A stretch of DNA of 64,000 bases, from NCBI GenBank assembly GCA_031373665.1, contig JANMMZ010000005.1, positions 1 through 64,000 of the forward strand, in the 5' to 3' direction. Source of the stretch: M3007 sp031373665 (GTDB lineage Bacteria; Bacteroidota; Bacteroidia; Chitinophagales; Saprospiraceae). The translations under genes and the position numbers were made by a program. The notes under the pieces were generated by a model that was given only the letters and a program-made list of their open reading frames with translations, had not been told where the DNA came from and did not search any database. Below, piece after piece: positions 61,590 through 64,000 of this stretch (the stretch's first letter is position 1; the number at the start of each line of letters is the position of its first letter).

Positions 61590-63896
61590 TCAATACTTCA
61601 TCACTTTCTCCACTTTTGTACTGCCATTCTCAGGGTCTGTAAGCAGTAGCAAATACATTCCAGCAGGTAAATGGCTAAGGTCAATGCTTATTTTATCACC
61701 CGAAACAGGAATGGTTTGCTGGTAGGATTTATCAATGGATATTAATGAGATCTTATAACCAGCAGTTGCTCCAACCACCTGAATGAAATCATGGGTCAGA
61801 CTTGGAGATACAACAATATTTTGGATGCTGGACTGGGCACTATTGGTGGATACTATTGGTTTTACCTGCACGTCGAATTCGTCAATAGCCAATCCACCGT
61901 TGGCATCCAATGCCATCACGAAAATGGTGGTGGTGCCTACTTCGCCTCCTGAAAGCAAGAGCTGTTGAGCGGTGATATTGGCTGAAATGAGCGGCGATGC
62001 CTCGCTTGTAACAAAAAGCAGTAAGGAATCTCCTTCTGGGTCTTCGAATACGTCGGACAAGTTGATGGCGTACGTTCCAAAATTTTCTTGCAGTTCCAAA
62101 TCAGCAATACCATTGGTTCGTATCGGAGATCCATTTGACAGCGATCTTTTTGGCTTCCAATAATAATGATCCAAATATTTAAAGCCCAAAGCATAAATCC
62201 CGCATTCAGCCTCGGTAAGGATCAATTGAAATTTTTCGTCAGGAGTGGGGCTATCCAGATTAAGGCTTAAACATTCATCCGCCGTATTGGGCGTAAGCGA
62301 CCAAGATTCACCAGCATCATTATTCCAATAGAATTGACCGGCGGTTTTGAGGATGGTTCCAGCATGTTGTGTGCTCTCTTTGGGTACTCTTTCGAAAAGG
62401 CCCAGAACGATTTCCATCGGAACGAAATCGCGAATTAAATTAAATCTTTTTTTATAAAATTCACCTTGATATTTTAAAGCAACGGCACCTGGAACAAAGT
62501 CGCCTTCCGCTGTTCTGTAAAGATCAATGAAGAAATCTTGACCGAGATAAGGAGCATCATTGCCAGTTTCCAGCCTGCCTTCCGCAAAGTTTGGGGTGAC
62601 TTGCCATTGTACATTGGCATTATTTTTCCAATAGTATGTATCGTTGAGTTCAATGATATTCCCTTCATGCCACGGATTTTGGACAACATCCAGCGAATAA
62701 GGCCCGATCAACTCATCCATGGTAAAGGTACTGAATTCGGCTCCTAGGTCGTCTTGAACCCTGGTAATCAATTTTGTTGCCAGCGGAGCGCAGTCAACCT
62801 GTAGCCTTTTGTGCAAGGTTTCCGAATAGTAATCCGTCTCAAACTGTCCTTCAAAGTCCGAAGGCCAAAAGTTAAGATCAAACCAGTCATGGCCATTCAC
62901 TTCTAAGGCCAATTCAGGATAGATACGATAGAGGTGATGGAAGAACTCGTGTTGAAGCCATTGCGGCTGATAAATCCTGCGTTCGATATCGCTATAATTG
63001 CCCACTCCCAAGTGTGCTGGCTTGCGAACGATCCATTTATCATCTATGATAAATACTGGGCCGCCTTTATAATCTGATCCCATACCGCCAGTGATAAAAG
63101 CCTCATCATTGAAGGTCGGATACTCTGGTACATGAGATGGGTACAGAATCCACCACCAATCGGTACTGTCTTTGGCTGCTTGCGTCAATCCATCCCAAAC
63201 AGGCTCAATAGTACTATATGCCAAATGAGGTAATGTAGTCGTTACCTTTACGGGCAGACACAGCGAATCCAGTTCAATAATTTCCACCTCTAGTTCCAGT
63301 GCTCCCTTGGTGATGGCAGTTACATATCTGGAAAAGAAATCAAACGACTGTTTGACAATTCGATGGTTATTTTCCTTCAATGCAGGATCAATAACATGGG
63401 TCACAAAAGGGCCGGTTCCGGTTTGTAATTCCATTTCTGTAGTTGGCTGAATGCCTTCAGAACAGCCTACCAATACGATTTTCATATAAGCCTTTTTGGC
63501 CTGTACATTCGGATCGCCATTGAGCCCGTGGTCAACCATATCTTCGATCATCCGCAAGCCATAATAGGCATGGGGTGTACCGATGTTTGCACCATTCGGG
63601 TCATTGAATATATTCCACCATATATTGCTGCCTTTTGGGTAGGTATTGAATAGATTGTCCACCAATGTTTTTGCTTGGGCATAGTCTCCTGCTTGCAAAG
63701 CATCGTCGGCTTGAATAAAAGTGCTCACAGCCGCTACAGAGTGCGTACTAAAGGCACTTTGTCCTCCATAGCACTCAAAGAAATCCGCCAAAGTAGCAGC
63801 ATCACAAAGCACATTTTGCGCTGGGGAAGCGGCAGGTAGTGCTATGAGACAAAGACATTGAAAGGCTAATGCTTGATATAAATTTTTGATGTTCAT
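61590..63896 (-). CDS. Putative zinc metalloprotease with T9SS sorting signal
   Basis: A 768-residue secreted protein with signal peptide (to about residue 27, SPAQ). 'PQWLQHEFFHHLYRIYP' contains HExxH (His316, Glu317, His320), the zinc site of many metalloproteases; a third ligand further on is not certain. From about 620 a cadherin/Ig-like module ('DVFEDPEGDSLLLFVTSEAS') precedes a T9SS type A sorting domain ('VVSPSLTHDFIQVVG', 'LSHLPAGMYLLLLTD'). Likely a surface or secreted hydrolase; family assignment beyond the motif is weak. Confidence 0.8.
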   Translation of the reverse strand: MNIKNLYQALAFQCLCLIALPAASPAQNVLCDAATLADFFECYGGQSAFSTHSVAAVSTFIQADDALQAGDYAQAKTLVDNLFNTYPKGSNIWWNIFNDPNGANIGTPHAYYGLRMIEDMVDHGLNGDPNVQAKKAYMKIVLVGCSEGIQPTTEMELQTGTGPFVTHVIDPALKENNHRIVKQSFDFFSRYVTAITKGALELEVEIIELDSLCLPVKVTTTLPHLAYSTIEPVWDGLTQAAKDSTDWWWILYPSHVPEYPTFNDEAFITGGMGSDYKGGPVFIIDDKWIVRKPAHLGVGNYSDIERRIYQPQWLQHEFFHHLYRIYPELALEVNGHDWFDLNFWPSDFEGQFETDYYSETLHKRLQVDCAPLATKLITRVQDDLGAEFSTFTMDELIGPYSLDVVQNPWHEGNIIELNDTYYWKNNANVQWQVTPNFAEGRLETGNDAPYLGQDFFIDLYRTAEGDFVPGAVALKYQGEFYKKRFNLIRDFVPMEIVLGLFERVPKESTQHAGTILKTAGQFYWNNDAGESWSLTPNTADECLSLNLDSPTPDEKFQLILTEAECGIYALGFKYLDHYYWKPKRSLSNGSPIRTNGIADLELQENFGTYAINLSDVFEDPEGDSLLLFVTSEASPLISANITAQQLLLSGGEVGTTTIFVMALDANGGLAIDEFDVQVKPIVSTNSAQSSIQNIVVSPSLTHDFIQVVGATAGYKISLISIDKSYQQTIPVSGDKISIDLSHLPAGMYLLLLTDPENGSTKVEKVMKY

Positions 63897-64000
63897 TGAT
63901 TTGAATTTTTTTAGTAATTCTTATGGATTCATTTTTTTTAATTAGGATCAAGAGCAAGCAATGGTGTGTTTAGAATGGTTTTCTTCTATTAAGATCAAGA

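Noticed and set aside
61357..61725. Plus-strand frame of 122 codons across the gap and into the T9SS gene
   Set aside because: No family resemblance, and half of it is antisense to the T9SS sorting domain; treated as chance.
1..64000. tRNA, rRNA or CRISPR loci
   Set aside because: The intergenic stretches were read for cloverleaf arms and regularly spaced repeats; none were convincing. A covariance-model search would be decisive.

Overview
The window looks like part of a chromosome from a member of the Bacteroidota, most likely the Saprospiria/Saprospiraceae. Evidence: several secreted proteins end in type IX secretion (T9SS) type A sorting domains; a TonB receptor carries an N-terminal carboxypeptidase-regulatory-like domain; lineage-typical families are present (DUF4271 next to uroporphyrinogen-III synthase, DUF6089-like barrel, DUF1343/NamZ, choice-of-anchor A); and many genes are preceded by the Bacteroidota -7 promoter box TAnnTTTG. 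I found no tRNA, rRNA, CRISPR array, transposase or phage genes. Species-level placement is inference.

Layout. 0.1-8.4 kb is housekeeping: glutaryl-CoA dehydrogenase, a SIMPL-like protein broken by a frameshift, a GNAT acyltransferase, inorganic pyrophosphatase, an OmpR-type regulator, quinone-linked dihydroorotate dehydrogenase, an outer-membrane barrel and TatC. 8.4-13.5 kb is an envelope block: a membrane protein with a predicted effector-associated domain (EAD11-like), a small exported protein, a choice-of-anchor A/T9SS protein and a TonB-dependent receptor. 13.5-20.3 kb runs on the minus strand: UvrD-type helicase-nuclease, subtilase with two SH3b domains, LpxH-type phosphatase and a membrane-anchored glucosaminidase-like protein whose expected catalytic Glu is Asn. 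TonB follows at 20.4 kb, then a minus-strand transport group (NupC-type nucleoside transporter, vanadium haloperoxidase/PAP2 lipoprotein, sodium:solute symporter).

25.8-33 kb holds a double-SWIM SNF2 ATPase, MtaB, a TrpF-like protein overlapping an alkyltransferase-like (ATL) DNA-repair protein, and KdsA. 33-42 kb is dominated by three very large exported proteins: two BNR/VPS10-type propellers and one delta-60-repeat/T9SS protein. 42-54 kb mixes an RND efflux pump, CPBP protease, RDD protein, 2-oxoglutarate dehydrogenase E2, MarR regulator, SdiA-regulated-like propeller, HAD phosphatase, PurA, DUF4271 and HemD. 54-60 kb carries a PLP trans-sulfuration enzyme, NamZ, a DEDDh exonuclease/GIY-YIG fusion, a solitary HsdR-N nuclease domain, UppS and TruA. 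The last 4 kb has an AT-rich 1.02-kb module bounded by perfect 24-bp inverted repeats with two unknown small genes, an internally deleted methyltransferase remnant and a large T9SS metalloprotease candidate.

The genes fit an envelope-focused, free-living aerobic heterotroph: export (Tat, T9SS substrates), TonB-driven uptake, lipid A/peptidoglycan precursor supply (KdsA, LpxH, UppS) and peptidoglycan scavenging (NamZ). The most unusual observations are the inverted-repeat module, the extremely tight -7-box-to-ATG arrangement at three genes (predicting leaderless mRNAs), and the EAD11-like membrane protein. I do not see a convincing multi-gene new system; the window is mostly core genome with a few accessory insertions.
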